A stretch of 64,000 bases of DNA from Caprimulgus europaeus (GCA_907165065.1 OU015523.1:18537834-18601833); one strand, 5' to 3'; counted from the stretch's first letter, positions 47,501 to 61,689 are shown. Translations and numbers: made by a program. Notes: generated by a model from the sequence alone, not told the origin.

Positions 47501-50500
47501 TCAGCTCTCTCATTAAATTTTTGCAATGCACTCTGAGAGTCAGATGGCTACAAAACATCTGAGGATGCTGGCTGGGAACTTCATTGACCGAGAAATGTGA
47601 TGTATCACCCTCATGAGGCACTACAGCAGTTCCAAGGGACACACAGTTATATCGAACCAAGCTGAAGCTAAACTTTTTCTAAGAAAGGACAAATTTGTTT
47701 TCAATCAAAACATTACTGTTGCAACATTTCATCCAGATGAGAAACCAAAATAAATGTTGATATCAGAACTTTCTATAGAACAAAGCATATACATTTTGAC
47801 AGTTTTACCGCCTAATAAATAAGTCCTACCTTCAAGGTTTTAAACGCTTTTTCCTCTCTGGTATACAGGAGCATGCACTACAGTTTTTGATGGAGCACCA
47901 GCACCAGTGACCTGCCATCTAGGTAGAATTATTTGCCGTGACTTGGGTCAGGAGCATGAGGGGAATCTGGTGAATTTCAATAAAAGCTTGAAAACCTCCA
48001 CATCTCCCCAGGGGTATGAGAAATGGTAGATCAGAGGAACCAGAGTACAGACAGAGATGGCTCTAAAAGATGTTTGTAATACTGAAAAAAAAAATATTTA
48101 TAGCATGAATGTTAAGACTTTGATTTCAAAATGCTAGGAAATTCAGAATCACGATTGCCTTAGTGAGTGTGTGCCTGCTAGTTGCATTCTGGTAAGGTCT
48201 TTAATTACTTCAACACACAACACAGGACATAAAACTCAGAAAATATTTACATTACAGCTCTGGATTAAATTTATTCAGGCATAGAAATGTGACATTTCTT
48301 GGAGTGATGCTGAAAGAAGGCAGAGACTGTTATGGAGTGGCTGCTCAGGTGATGATGGAGCATATAGCTTGTTATGAGCCAAGCATCAGAGTGTATGACA
48401 TAAAGACTTGAGGCAGCACTGAAGAACCTTGACTCTAGTTGACATTGCATGGAACTACAAGAATCCAATATGTAATTACCTGTGTTGGCTTTCAGCCAGG
48501 ACACCATAGCTAAGACCTTCTCTTTTATTAAAAGTCATAAGGCAGATTTAGGATAAGATTTTCACAATGGCTTCTGCCAAGGTTAGTGCTCCAGCCAGTG
48601 CTGCAGGAGAGAAAGAGAAAGAGCAGACAGCACTGCCAGTACCACCACAAAAAGAACAAGCATGGACATAATTTGCAGAGAATGTGTGAATAATAGTGAA
48701 AGCAGAATAGTGATTTTTAGAGGTTATAGGATTTAAGGAACTTTTCACTTACATGGTTTTCATTTTTCATTAGGCTGTCAAGGGACAGGAGAATTCTGTC
48801 ACTGAACTACGGACATTCAGACTCTGAACAAAAACAGAAGTAGTCTTATGCACAATACTCGATTGACCCTTCCAGAGGAAAATGCCCACAATCCAGGCTT
48901 CGTCCAGCCTCTGTTCTTCTCTATCCTTGAGGGAACAGTCCTGGTTACAGTGAAGTTAACTGAGAAGTGTGTCAGATCAATCGTCCCATTAAGGTCTCGC
49001 TAAGGATTGCTGTGGGGCAGTAGGCCTATGTTTAGAAGCCCTTACAGGATTCTTGTTTTGCCAGCAGAAGTGGTGAGGTTTGCTGTATCAAAATCAGTGT
49101 GAGCTCTGGATGCTGCCCTCAGCTGGCCCAGAGACAAAGTCCTCTCCATGCTGCTTGTGACCTTGACATAAAATACCAGCTGTGTTCCCTTTCTCTCTGA
49201 CCCTTCAAGGTCATGAGAACATGAGATCCAAGGAAGTTGAAGCCAATTCAGTACCATTCCTGCTTTCTCTGATGATTTCTCTAGAGCACCCCAGCTGAGC
49301 ATGCCACAGAGATCCCCTCATTCAAGCCTTTGTCTTTCATCTCAAAGCCTTGGCTGGTCTGTATCTGTCTTTATTTAAAAGACTGTCTCAACATTGGCAT
49401 TGATGCCCAAAGGACATCAATGAAGAGTGCTGGAGATAGCCTCAAAACACTATCGTTGAAGGAGGGGATCATGGACAGTGCTATCACAGAAAGCCAGTTA
49501 GTCAGCTGCATATTCCTAGACTAAAGGTTCCCCCTTTGTACAACATCATGTAAAAACAAAGAGAGATGATCAGTGCTAGAAGTAGAAATAATTGCAGGGA
49601 AACTCCCTTCTCCTTCTCAACTTGTTACCACCCTGTAGCAGCCATGAGATTAAATAGGTCTGAATTTTGCATTTTAATAGTCACTTTGTAATTTATTGAC
49701 TTGGAAATATCAAAAAAGAACATCCACTAGAGAGATCCCTTTTTATGTGTCACTGTTTGTTCATGAACTCGCACCAACTGGCTCCATGTGTTGCTGTATT
49801 TGGCATCTCCATAGAGGAGGAGGAATCTCCCTTCAGTCCTCTCCCAGGAGGTGACCTCCATTCTCGAGAAATACAGGGATTATCTGAGCTAGCAGAACAT
49901 GTGCATGAGGCTGCTGGGGAGAATGGAAAGTGCTGCACAGCTTCAGTGGGGTCCTGTTACATGCACAGCACTGACAACTGCAAAAAGAAAGGAAGAGGCC
50001 GAGAGAGCATGAGAGGGACTGAAGCATACAGGGTAGTGTTGTGGCTAATGAACATCATCTTCATGGTTAAAGAAGGCACTGCACTTACTGCTTGACCCTC
50101 CCAAAGAATTCCTCAGATGTGCTGTCTGCTCAGCAATTTTGCATGCTTACTATGAAAAGGGCAATTCTAATGAATACTTTCAACAACTCCTAATTGCCAG
50201 CCTTCAAAAGTGTTAAAAACACAGATTTCATATTGGCTCAGTTGAGTGCTGATGACTGCTATAGCATGGGACTCAAACTTTTCAAACGTTTATGTCCTAT
50301 CTTCTCTACATCTCCTTGTTGGGGAAGGGGCATTGTCTCACAGGGGCCATCTGGAATGACTTCTGAGGCAGAGGTGATGGCACTGGCAGTGTAGCAGTAA
50401 CAAGAATTACTTACATCTTCTGAACTTCCAGTCAGAAAAGTGATTTTAACCAAAATTAGCAAGAAGATTGCTGAGGATTACTGAAAATAAAGACAGCCTA

Positions 50501-50690
50501 GATAGTTGCTTATGTACTTGGTGACATACTTGATGATAAGAGAGTTAACAAAAAATATATACTTACCTCTGCCTGCTTTTCCTAACCAGGCGAGTAAAAA
50601 AGTTGATTCAAATTAAACGAAAGTAATTATTATCATTTTCAGTTTGGTTGGCATACAGAATTGGTCATCTGTGCTTATGAATAGTGTCTT
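44570..50690. other. Non-coding sequence, no recognised gene
   Basis: Mostly AT-rich unique-looking DNA. An especially AT-rich patch (TATATTTAT words) lies at about 47098-47195. The longest open frame (135 codons, 46483-46890 minus) has no recognisable family. Confidence 0.45.
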
Positions 50691-50696
50691 AACACT

Positions 50697-51749
<1,053 letters not shown>

Positions 51750-52435
51750 ACTAAGTTTGGCATATTGATAACACAGGCAAAATATACTGATGCTGCCAGA
51801 TACAGTTTATACAGAAGCACACACACATACATTAGCACATATAGAAGATGTATGTTCTGGATTATATACAAAACTATACTAAAATTTCTGTTATCTAGAT
51901 TGTTTGAATGAACTTAATAAATCCAATGCAGATTAACTTATTCAGTATTTGTGTTGCTAATGCAAAATGCCTGCATGCTGTCAGCTGATTGTAAGCAGAA
52001 CGTAAATAAAAATAAACTATGGAAATTTAAAAAAAAATACTTTTGGTTTACAAAAATGAAACATAGCTCTCACTCTGATGTGCTGCTGAGGATGGACTTC
52101 TCAGAATGTGGACTTTCCTTGGAGAATATTGGGATTTTGAACAAAAAAGACAACCATGAGAAGAATTTCAGTCAAAATGGTCATAGCCATCTTACCAGGC
52201 ACCAAAATGTGGTGAGCTCCAAGAACTAAAATCAATGTCTTCCTCTGAAAAGGAGCCAAAAGTCCATGCAATTCCTGAAGAACAAAACTTGGGAAGTAGC
52301 CCAAAAAAAGATCGATTTCCTTAGTGTTGTGAAGTGGTAGACGTGGCACAGTCCAGGGGTAGCTAAATAAAACAGTAACTATGAACACTTAAATATCTTA
52401 AAGTCAGAAGAACTGCCTAACTTGCAGTCAAGGGT
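51750..52435. other. Non-coding sequence, no recognised feature
   Basis: AT-rich. It could include further upstream parts of the ancient LINE that becomes readable at about 52440, but I could not align any domain here. Confidence 0.4.
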
Positions 52436-52439
52436 TTTT

Positions 52440-53080
52440 TAAATGGATCAAGGAACTTTCTAAGATACTCAATTGAATTTCTCAAGTCTTGAAGAACTGG
52501 AAGGATTCCAGTGAAATATTAGATAGCTAGTCTGCTGACATTTTAAAGTGATAAATGGCATAACAGGGGAAGTTATAGGTCAGTTAGGGTGATATTGATG
52601 CTGGGAAAAAATAACAGTGAGACCCAATCAATAAACAGTTAAAGTATAGAAATTCAATGACTGTTAGTCAATGAGGTTTCATGGAAAAGGGATTCTATTA
52701 AAATAAGTTCACACTGTTCATTGAAAAGATTGAATTCCTGGCTGACAAAGCTAATACCATTAATGTAAAGTTCAATTTCTTCAAAAAGTAATTTTAAAAT
52801 ATTTTGCATTTTGACTCAAAACTAAGACCATGCCGAGACACTGTTGCACATATTAAGCAAATTAGAAACTGGCTAAGTGACTGAAAACTGTATTTGCTAA
52901 CGCGTAATCTTCAGTAAAAGGGTGTGTGTTTCTAATGTGGTCCCACATTAGAGGGAGGTCTGCTTTTGGTCTAGCAATGTTGGGTATTTATACTGAAAGC
53001 AAGTAGAAAAATTATTTCTGATTAAGTTGGCTGATCACACAAGTTTTATGGCAGAGTCAGTGAGGATGGGTGCAAAAAAA
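52440..53080 (+). mobile_element. Ancient CR1/L3-type LINE reverse transcriptase remnant
   Basis: Collinear traces of a non-LTR reverse transcriptase appear in shifting frames. SYRSVRVILMLGKNN (from 52571) corresponds to 'NYRPVSLTSVxGKxxE'. GFMEKGFY (from 52675) corresponds to 'QHGFxKGRSC', followed by KFTLFIEKIEFLADKANTIN. DTVAHIKQIRNWLSD (52837-52881) corresponds to 'FDTVPHxxLL...IxNWLSDR'. VSNVVPH*REVCFWSSNV (from 52928) corresponds to '[16 protein letters not shown]', and LADHTSF (from 53027) to the catalytic 'FADDTKL', with the second aspartate now histidine. Stops and frame changes are frequent. The clade (CR1/L3/L2 group) follows from the motif wording. It is far older than the CR1 at 5.2-6.2 kb. 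Confidence 0.8.
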
Positions 53081-53690
53081 AAAAAAGGGTTACTCGTTAG
53101 ATTGAAAGCAAACAAAAAGATGCAGATCATGTTTACAAGATGGGAGATGTCATTCTCCAAAAAAAAAAAAAAAGTACAAAAGAAGCTATGAAAGGACAGG
53201 GAACAAGGCAACAAGTGCTTTGTTCCTCGTGAGAAACAGTTTGAGGTAGTGCCATTGTGAATCCCAAGAGGAATGTGCATGGTGGGACTGGGAAGTGTGC
53301 TCAGAGCAGCTGTAGTGGGGCTGTTTCAGGGGGGTGTTTTAGAATGACACCTCTGGGGAAACTGCTAAGCTGGGAAAGTTCCTGTGTTGTACAAGGTCAC
53401 ACAGAAATCTCATATTCCCGACATAAGCTCTTGAACTTGTCTGCTTTGAGCCTCCTTCCTCCTGGTAGGCTGAGAAGATCTCTGTCCAAGTTGGTTGGGA
53501 AGGCAGCTGTGAAAATGCCTGCCTCGAGAGAACACAGGCTGTGATAACACCGCCAGGCAATTTCTACCTTCTTACCTCATTAAGACGAAAAAGGCCTTTG
53601 GGTGCAGCATATATTTTTAGGGAGAAAGCCTAAAAATTCTGGGGGAAGGAAACATGAGTTAAGCAAGGATTATCAATCAGTCTGGAAGAC
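53081..53690. other. Non-coding sequence with two A-runs
   Basis: Short open frames only. A-runs lie near 53076-53088 and 53159-53173. Confidence 0.45.
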
Positions 53691-53693
53691 TGG

Positions 53694-54499
53694 TGTCTTG
53701 TTTTAACTCAGCCATCAGACAATCACTACACAGCCACTCGCTCGCTCTCCCCTGCCCCGGGAAATGGGAGATAACTGGAGGGGTAAAGGTAAGGAAACCC
53801 ATATGTTGAGATAAGAACAATTTGATAAGTGAAATAAAACAAAAATTAAAATAATAATTACAAAACTAATTATTAAAATAGTACTGATAGAATATACAAA
53901 TGAGTGATGCACAGTGCAATTGCTCACCACTCGCCAACCAATGCCCTGCCTATCCCCAGATAGTGATCCTGGAGAACAAAAAATCCTGTTCCAGTGGTCT
54001 GTCACCCTCACAGTAAAGAAGTTCTTCCTTGTCTTCAGGTGGAACTTCCTATGCTGCAGTTTATGCCCATTGCCTCTCGTCCTATTGTTGAGTACCAATG
54101 AGAAGAATCTGGCCTCATCCTCTATGCATTCTCCCTTTAGATACTTATAAACATTAATCACATCCCCTCTGAGTCATCTTTTCTCCAGGCTGAACAGGCC
54201 CAGCTCCCTCAGCCTTTCCTCATATGAAAGATGCTCCAGTCCTTTAATCATCTTAGTCACCCTTCGCTGGATATGCTCCAGGAGTTCCATGTCCTTCCTG
54301 TACTGGAGAGCCCAGAAATGGACAAAATACACCAGGTGGGGCCTCAGCAGGGCCGAGTCCTTGATTTCTTAGCAACAACTAAAAACATTAGTATAATAGC
54401 AGCATTCTTTTCATACCAAATCCCACACTGAAATTAAAACACAGCACTATTCTAGCTAGTAAGCAGAAAATTAGCTCTATCCCAGCCAAAACCAGGAGA
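53694..54499 (-). mobile_element. Avian endogenous-retrovirus LTR, interrupted by a CR1 fragment
   Basis: In sense (minus strand) one end is 54360-54499: CCTGGTTTTGGCTGGGATAG, the AATTTTCTGCTTACTAGCTA block, and the TTTTAGTTGTTGCTAAGAAA block ending in TCAAGGACT. The other end is 53694-53972: GGATCACTATCTGGGGATAG, GGTGAGCAATTGCACTGTGC, TTCTTATCTCAACATATGGG and GAGCGAGCGAGTGGCTGTGT, ending AACAAGACA. These match the two ends of a widespread bird LTR that I remember as starting TGTCCTGGTTTC. The central roughly 200 bp expected between them, which would carry the promoter and TATA region, is absent and CR1 sequence sits there instead. No convincing target-site duplication was found. Confidence 0.75.
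53975..54358 (-). mobile_element. CR1 LINE fragment (ORF2 C-terminal part) inside an LTR
   Basis: On the minus strand this is the C-terminal part of CR1 ORF2, reading from '[10 protein letters not shown]' (54358 side) through ERI.RR, an [14 protein letters not shown]-like block, YKYLKGECIEDEARFFSLVL, NNRTRGNGHKLQ and KNFFTVRVTDHWNR to about 53975. Both the reverse transcriptase core and the CR1 3' UTR are missing. A short open frame (53715-54161) runs out of CR1 into LTR sequence and is not a gene. Confidence 0.87.
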
Positions 54500-54504
54500 G
54501 ATAA

Positions 54505-57500
54505 AAAGACTTTGCTTGTGCCTCAAAAAACGTCAGCATGGAAAGGATCTCTGTCAGACGGTTTGGTGTACAATGCCATCTGGAAAGCTGTGAAGATGAG
54601 AATTCAATGGATCAGCCAACTTACTCATTCCAATTGATGGGCACTAAAACACCAAAAAGAACAGGCAGGTAGGCTATGTGGAAAGACTTCAGAGCAACTT
54701 TTCTCTTGTGTGTGAATCTCTGTTCTCATCTATCGCAGAGTGCTTAAAGAACTCCTAGACCTCGTGTTCGATTTGTGTCACAATACTAATACAAAGTAGG
54801 CATCAGATTTATGCAATAGAAAGGTTCCTTGCTGGCAAAGGCAAGGTAATTCAGTTTCTGATGGAAGCCTGTGTTGTTATGGGCTTTTAGGAAGGAAAAG
54901 AATATGATCTTTGTCTAATAACCTGACATGAAGGGCCATGTTTTGAAAGCAAACTTGACTTGCCCTTGAAACTTGCACCTGCTGTTCTGCAAGCAAAGAA
55001 TTGCTGGGGGAGGGTAGAGATTTAATCTTTTCCATTTCTATAATTTGATTTTGCAGGCAGAGATACAGGCAGGCCCCTAATGCTAGTCAGTGAGAAGTTC
55101 ACAAACACATAGGCTATACTGCTTGTCTGCACACAAGCTTACGGTGTTTGAGTTTTATGACATTTAGGTTTGTGATTTCAAAACAGATCATACCCCATAC
55201 TTGCACGTGGCTCAGGTGGGCAAGTGAAAATTCACAAGCCATTTTTGGAATGTCTTCCAGTGTTTGCACTTTGTTCTGTCAAATGAAAGAGAGGAGAATT
55301 TGCTGGTAACAGAACAGCAGATCCAATTTGGGTAGGATGCTTTCAATTGTGTACTGGCAGCCTGAACTGTGGCTACACAGATGGAACTGACCCAGTCAAA
55401 AACAGCTCTGGCTAACTTCTAGGAAAAGATTTTTGTCAGATGAAAAAAATTGTTGTAAGCATGACAGATTTCCAGATGAGTGAAGAGACCATATCTGTTT
55501 GGTGTAGAAAGGAGAGATGTAGGAGGGGAAATGCTAACAAGAGCAAAGAGCATCCCTGGATTTTAGCAGCAGCATCAGATTAGAAGGTTAACCTAAGGAG
55601 TTTGGTTTTGTTTTGTTTTGTTTTTTACATAGTTCATAATGAGTCCATAGTGGTCACAAAAACATTTGGGGACTGAGTAAATAGTTAAATGAGATTCAAA
55701 TGTGGATGTGGTGGACAATAGTGAAGTTACAGTGGAAAATAATGGTTTTGAAAGCAATAGTATGAACCTTGCCTTGCACAGCAGTTTTCATCAGCCTTTT
55801 TGTGGCATAGCTTCAGATGTTTGTATTGTTGACTAAACTCTTCAGGCCTTCCCTGAGATTAGAGTTCTTGTTTCTCCAAAACAGACACAATGCACCCAAA
55901 GCCTCATCAAATAGTCAGCTACCCCTTCAAGTTTATAGCAAATAACAAAGCTTTTTTGGGAAAGCAATCTTGTCACATAAACAGTAGATTAAAACAGGTA
56001 AATGTCGTAATACTTTGGAAATGCCTATGAAAGTAGCATTAGACTTCTAGTTACAGAAAGAGCAACACAAAGAAATGGTGAGACTGTTAAACTTGTGATG
56101 TGATCTAAATCTATTGCATGCTACATACCAGTACAATGTCTGCTTAATACTGTGGCCTTATCAAGCCTGTTGGCTATTCACATTCTTTGGAAGCCCAGGA
56201 TGATAGTGAAACATACGTGGGCAACTTTTCTGTGTAGCCTGCCAGCCCAAGCATAACAATCAGACCAAATTAAAAAGTTGAAATGCTGATACACACCTGT
56301 GTACTGTATGCAAGTTCAAAAGGGATCTTTGAGCAAACTACTTATTAGAGTTGTCATGCCAAGCCTGCAATGATGGGCCTCTCTAAAGCTGAAGATATGA
56401 TAAGTTATGGCACACTTATTGTAGAGTCACAGACCCTGCAGAGTGACATGTTTGAAAAGGACGATGAACCCAAGTCACCAGGCGTATTAACAGAGCTGTG
56501 TAAAAAGACTAAACCAGCTCAACTGTTTATGGGGTAACGGATCAGGCTGTCACATGATAGATTGCATCCAGCAAAGCTATTATCAAAGAGTTGAGCATCT
56601 TCGTATTTGCAAAGTAAGAATGAATTACAGTAAACTTATCTTTATTATTATAAACAAATGAACAATGTCAATGCAAGTATATAACAGTGATACATAGCTC
56701 AATGTATAACTGGATTTACACTGTCTTGATATAAAGGGGATTTTATAATGATTTCTTGTATGTAATGCTGTTGGATATAAAAAAGAAGAAGAAAATGTAG
56801 TAAGGGGTATTTTCCTGTGAGGTGGAGTAAGCCAGAAAATGGTTGTAACTTCAGGCAACAGGAATAGAAAGAGAAAACAAGCATAAGATGAGGAAGAAAA
56901 TGGCTCAATGCAAGGTAGAGAGGGAACAATTTAATGTAGGTAACTTTGCCAAGCTTCTAAACAGTTCCAAAATAGATTTAGAAGAAGAGGGAAAGATATT
57001 TATAACCAACATATTAACCAGGGTGCCTGTTGCTTATCCCAAGTCTGTTTAGGTATCATAGATTGGAGGTGACTTTCTATGGATGTTGGAAATCGGAGTA
57101 GAAAATAAATTTGAAAATGGGAAGAACTAATATCAACTTACGACTAAGAAAATAGTAATGTAGAATAGGTCCACCTGAACAAAATGGCAGATGTGTGTAT
57201 CTGTTTCCAAGAAGATCTGTACTCTCTGACTGCACAGCATGTCAGACAACACACCATGAGGGACAGAAGAGCTCCTTGTGTTCACATTCCCTCCTGTAGA
57301 CCTTAGCTCACAGTGATATAATGTGTTTCCACTTGCTTTCATGTGCACACCAATCTCTCCAGATTTCTTCTGGACCTGGATATCTTTTGCTGCTGTTGTG
57401 TAGGTCCCAGTATGGTAGCATCTTGGTGTCACTTGTAGTGTTTAGGCACTTGTACCTGTAGGGTTAGGGAAGCATGTGGCATCCGGAGGGTAGAGGAAGG

Positions 57501-60500
57501 GTGGTATTTCTTGGTGATGAACCTACAGTGGGAAAGACTTTTCTTCATAGAAGGCTGACTCATAGAATGGTCTATTTCTAGCATTCTGAGATAAGGAAGT
57601 ATAGATCTGGTTGGTGTACCCCAGCTCAGCCCTGGGGATTTGAGACTGCAAGTTGCAAGGGTTTCTTTCCTTAACAGTGCATAAGCAACTATGCTTTACC
57701 CTATGCTTACATGAGTGAACTTGCTTCATGAAGTCTGGGTGACAGCAGCCAGTAGTCTGAAAAATCTGGTGAAGACTAGTTGTGTTATGTTAGTTGATGT
57801 GACCTGGTTTGGGTGGCCTGGGGCCAACGAAAAGGTTATAGGACAAACAGTTGACTTACAGTGGTGCATTTTCTGTCATCCCTCATGACTATGCCTCATC
57901 CATCTTCTTGGCCTTCCAGTGGCATAGAAGCATTGAAAACCTCTCATGTGGCTGAAGCTCATTCCATGAGGGCAGAAAAGCAGCTGGACTGCCCAGAAGA
58001 GTTAGACAACACAGCTGGAGCAAGCCCTGAGCAATTTGATTTGTTCTCACAGCCAACTTTGCTTTGAGCAGGATCTTGGGCTAGAGACCTCCTTCAGGTT
58101 GGCAGGATCCTGTGATTTTAGGTTATGGTCACTTCTTTATCAAGGGATCCCAATTTACCACTTTTTAGCTCCTGACTCCTGGGCACACTCTGATGATGTC
58201 CTGGTGGTGTGTCTGAATGATAGCTGCTATTCACCAACCCTTAACCAGCCCAATTTCCTTTGGAATGAAGGAGATGTAGTGGGCTCCAGTAGGTCACCTG
58301 GTCTGGCTAATGCAGGAGCTTTAGGGACACAGGAATCTTTTGTGGGGACAAGCACCCAGAAGTTCTCAGCATCCTCAAAGGATCTTCAGAAAGGCCTCAT
58401 GAGCACTCACTGACTTCTCTGTGGTGCACCATTAACTCCATAGCTGACTCAAGTAAAGGGTATTTGCTGAGGCTGAATCTGTCACTGTTAGCTGTATGAG
58501 GTCCCCTGGCAGTTCAGCCTGCAAGGCAGCAGAAGACAATTGCTACCTGTGAGTGCTTGTGAAGATTAGGAAGGCCTCACATGTCAAGTGGGAACAGACA
58601 ATGCTCCATTCTCTCATCCAAATGATACTAATCAGACATCTGAGGCTTATCTCTGATGCACTTTCTTCTGCCCCTGAGCCCCTCACCCTCGCTACCTTCC
58701 ACCCTCTGGCTGCTGAGCTCCAGCACTCCTGTGGAAAGCTGCAGCCCATTTAAATCAATTCTGACACCCAGCACCTCTCTGTTTTCTCAGCCTGCCTGCC
58801 CCAAATATTTCCCTTCAGCCCTGACAGAACGGGTATTCACAGGGCAGCTCCAGAATAACAAGTTTCCATTTTTGAGACAGTTGTATGGGGAGCTTTGTGG
58901 TGTGGCAGCTGGCCAAGGGGTGATCATTTAGCCAGAGGAGCTCACTACTACTGGGTAGTTAATTTGACATGCAGAACAGAGTGGTTAGGCTTTCTACAAA
59001 GTCCAGCCTAACACTTCTGAGTTCCCAGTGTTAAATTATACCTGACATGCAACTCCAAAATATCAGCACTTGAGTGCAAACATTGACTTCAGTGAGGTTG
59101 ATCAGCCCAGCAGCAGCTCATTCGCTCTGACACAATCAATTTTCTCCAGCAGACTGTGGGATCATTAGCTGCTTTAGAGAGAGATGCAAGTTGCACTAGG
59201 CTCTCCACAACCTCTGCATGACTAAGTTGGGGAAAAAAAAAAAGGTGAAGGCACCGTGGTGACAAATAGTGGTGATGAACCCATAGGTATGAGGCTGGGA
59301 AGAGCAGGACCTCTTTCAGTGGTAACAGCCCAGGACTCTGAATTCACCCTTTTTCCAGGAAATACAGTGAATGTAGGAACAAGGGCATGGTTGCAGAGAT
59401 GGATTCCCACTTTTTTCAGGCGCTTTCTCCATCTTGTTCAGGGTTTGGACTGAATAATCGTTATCACCACATGGTAGCTATCAGGGGCTGGCTGACACGT
59501 TATAAAAGCCTAATGTAGCCAACATGCACTAGACTCCTAGCCAGCACTTGAATTGTTTGCCAGAACACTTTTGAGATAGACTGTTCTTGTGGTATTCGTA
59601 TCACTGGCAAAAAGTAGAAGTGGAGGAAATCTGGAAAACATTTCTCAGGGAAAAAAAAAAAAATCTGTGAAGTGTTGTGGAGTCTAGAGGAAGATAGATG
59701 GTACTGAAATTCTGATGGCTTATTCAAACAGGTGGGGAGCTTGGGAGACTTTTGGGCCCTCAGACCAGTATTTCACACTTTCTGATTGTGTTAGCAGTTG
59801 TCGTGGGTTGATCCTTTATTTTTCCTGTAATTCTTTGGCCACTCATCTTGCCCAAGACCCGTGCTTTGGCACTGCTATCCCTCTAAGGAAGCAGGAGGAT
59901 TGTGTCTACTGAACTCAGCTACCTGGAAATCAGGGAGAAAATTTTTAGACTATTTATAAGAAATGCATTCCTCTATTTCATGTGGCACTGGCTTCTCCTG
60001 TCTCATCGCTGTCCCCAACTGCATTCAGCATCCTGAGGTCTTTAGGGAGCTTTTGCTATCTGATTAGGCAGTTGCATATTAGGATGACAACTGGAGCATA
60101 AACCAAAATAGCCATAAAGGAAGCAGAACAGTCCCTCTGGGATAGGTTTCTATTGCCATTCATATATGTCTCTCACACAGAGCTGACTGTGAGAAGGGCT
60201 ATAACATGACTAGTAGAGCCCTGTGATGGCAAAGGGAAGAAAAAAACAACCCTACATAAATACAGTTGGAATCTGTAGCACCTATTCACCAGAAAATTCT
60301 GATATTTCAAAATATTTTTCATCCTGATGGATAGATGACAGAACTATTTTCCACTGCACCAGACGTACTGGGATGTCCTGACTGACCTCTGCCTGACATT
60401 TCTTACTGAGATTAAGTTTTTCAACAGACCAAAACTGTAGCTGGTTTATGAATTGGAATATTTCCACAGCAAGGGCCAGTTCAGCTTTTTTCCAACTCCC

Positions 60501-61490
60501 CAGGAGGTGTGATGGACCTCCTGGGACCCTCAGTATTCCCTGCAACCTTTGTGAGCAAGGATCTGAGTTAAGCTTCCTCTTGCTGTTGCTCTACCATGAT
60601 TCTCCCAGGCTTTTTCATTTTGCTGAAAAAATACTTGATTGATTTGCATTGCTTCTCTTACTTTTGGGAATATTTACATTTTCTCCTCTGCCTGGGCAAA
60701 GAGGAACTTGCCAAACATCTCAAGCAAGTTTGTGGGAAAGCTGATGTAAAATCCCTTTAATCAGCTGTGTAGAAAGGAGTATATTTATCCTGTAAAACCC
60801 TCTGGTCAGATAATTTTCAGTGAGTCTCCTTTGATACATGCTTGATAAAAAAAAAAGATTAAATATGTTTTTGTCTTTTTTTTCTTTTATTTTTTTACTC
60901 AATTCATTAGAAATTTACAGTAAAAAATTACATCTTCACAACTTGTGCATGGAAAACCCAATGGACAGCTGGATAACCAGTAAGACTGTGTGTTTGCAAA
61001 CATGCAAAGAACCTGAGTAAGCAGGAATAGAAAGAACTTACAATCAGACTGACAAAAATGCCATGTGGCAGAATATAAGGCGGAAAGAGGGAGGCAAAAG
61101 TTTAAGTCCCAAGAGTAAGAGGATGCCGAGCAAGAATGATGGTGCATCTGCATATACATTTATTTTGCTAGAAGAATGTCAAATGCCATGCTGAGAATTC
61201 CCACCATTCAGCCCCTCTTGATCCCACAGAGTGCACACAGCTCAGCCACAGGGTATCCAGTGATTTTGAATGTTTTGTTTCCATCTACCCAAAAAGTGAT
61301 CCCTCACGTCTCCAGTCTCTGCCCCAGGCTTGTGCAGTCACGTTTACACCAGAGTCCATGAAGAGTACTGGAGCACACCCTCATCCCTTTATATGGAGAT
61401 GCACCTATGGCTTCTTGTACTCATTTTAGGACTATAGTAATGTTGTGATCGCAGCTGCAGTAGTCTGAGGCCAGTGTTTCTCACCATTAC
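54505..61490. other. Non-coding sequence, no recognised gene
   Basis: AT-rich in 54.5-57 kb, with a (GTTTT)n run at about 55605-55626. From 54435 to 56620 no frame reaches 60 codons. Short frames appear after 56.6 kb (the longest is 125 codons, 58036-58413 plus), none recognisable. Confidence 0.45.
55605..55626 (+). repeat. (GTTTT)n short repeat
   Basis: Three to four GTTTT units ending in a T-run. Confidence 0.8.
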
Positions 61491-61492
61491 AG

Positions 61493-61679
61493 AGAGGCTG
61501 CTTCAGAACCAGTCTTTCTTCTTGTCTGAGACATTTGAATGGCCACCTTCAGCTTTCTCTGTTCACTTCCACAGAGAATATCCCATACTTTGGGATCTTC
61601 CAGCTGCTATGAAGCTGGAACAGAACTGGATTTCCCAGCTGTTAATACCTCTGGTTGGTAACAGTGCTGTACCTACAAG
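61493..61679 (+). other. Exon-like segment between splice-site-like motifs (speculative)
   Basis: A strong donor-like AAG|GTAAGTA lies at 61680. Upstream are two acceptor-like sites, CACCATTACAG ending at 61492 and TTTCTCTGTTCACTTCCACAG ending at 61574. The second acceptor would define a 105-nt exon. An open frame crosses the segment, but its translation is not recognisable. One AGGTAAGT is expected by chance about every 65 kb per strand, so this alone proves little. It could be a non-coding RNA exon or nothing. Confidence 0.15.
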
Positions 61680-61689
61680 GTAAGTAAAG

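Noticed and set aside
53715-54161. 148-codon minus-strand frame
   Set aside because: It is CR1 sequence running out of frame into LTR sequence, not a fused gene.
53686-54510. AAGAC on both sides of the chimeric LTR as a target-site duplication
   Set aside because: The copies do not abut the TG/CA ends of the LTR, so the match is probably accidental.
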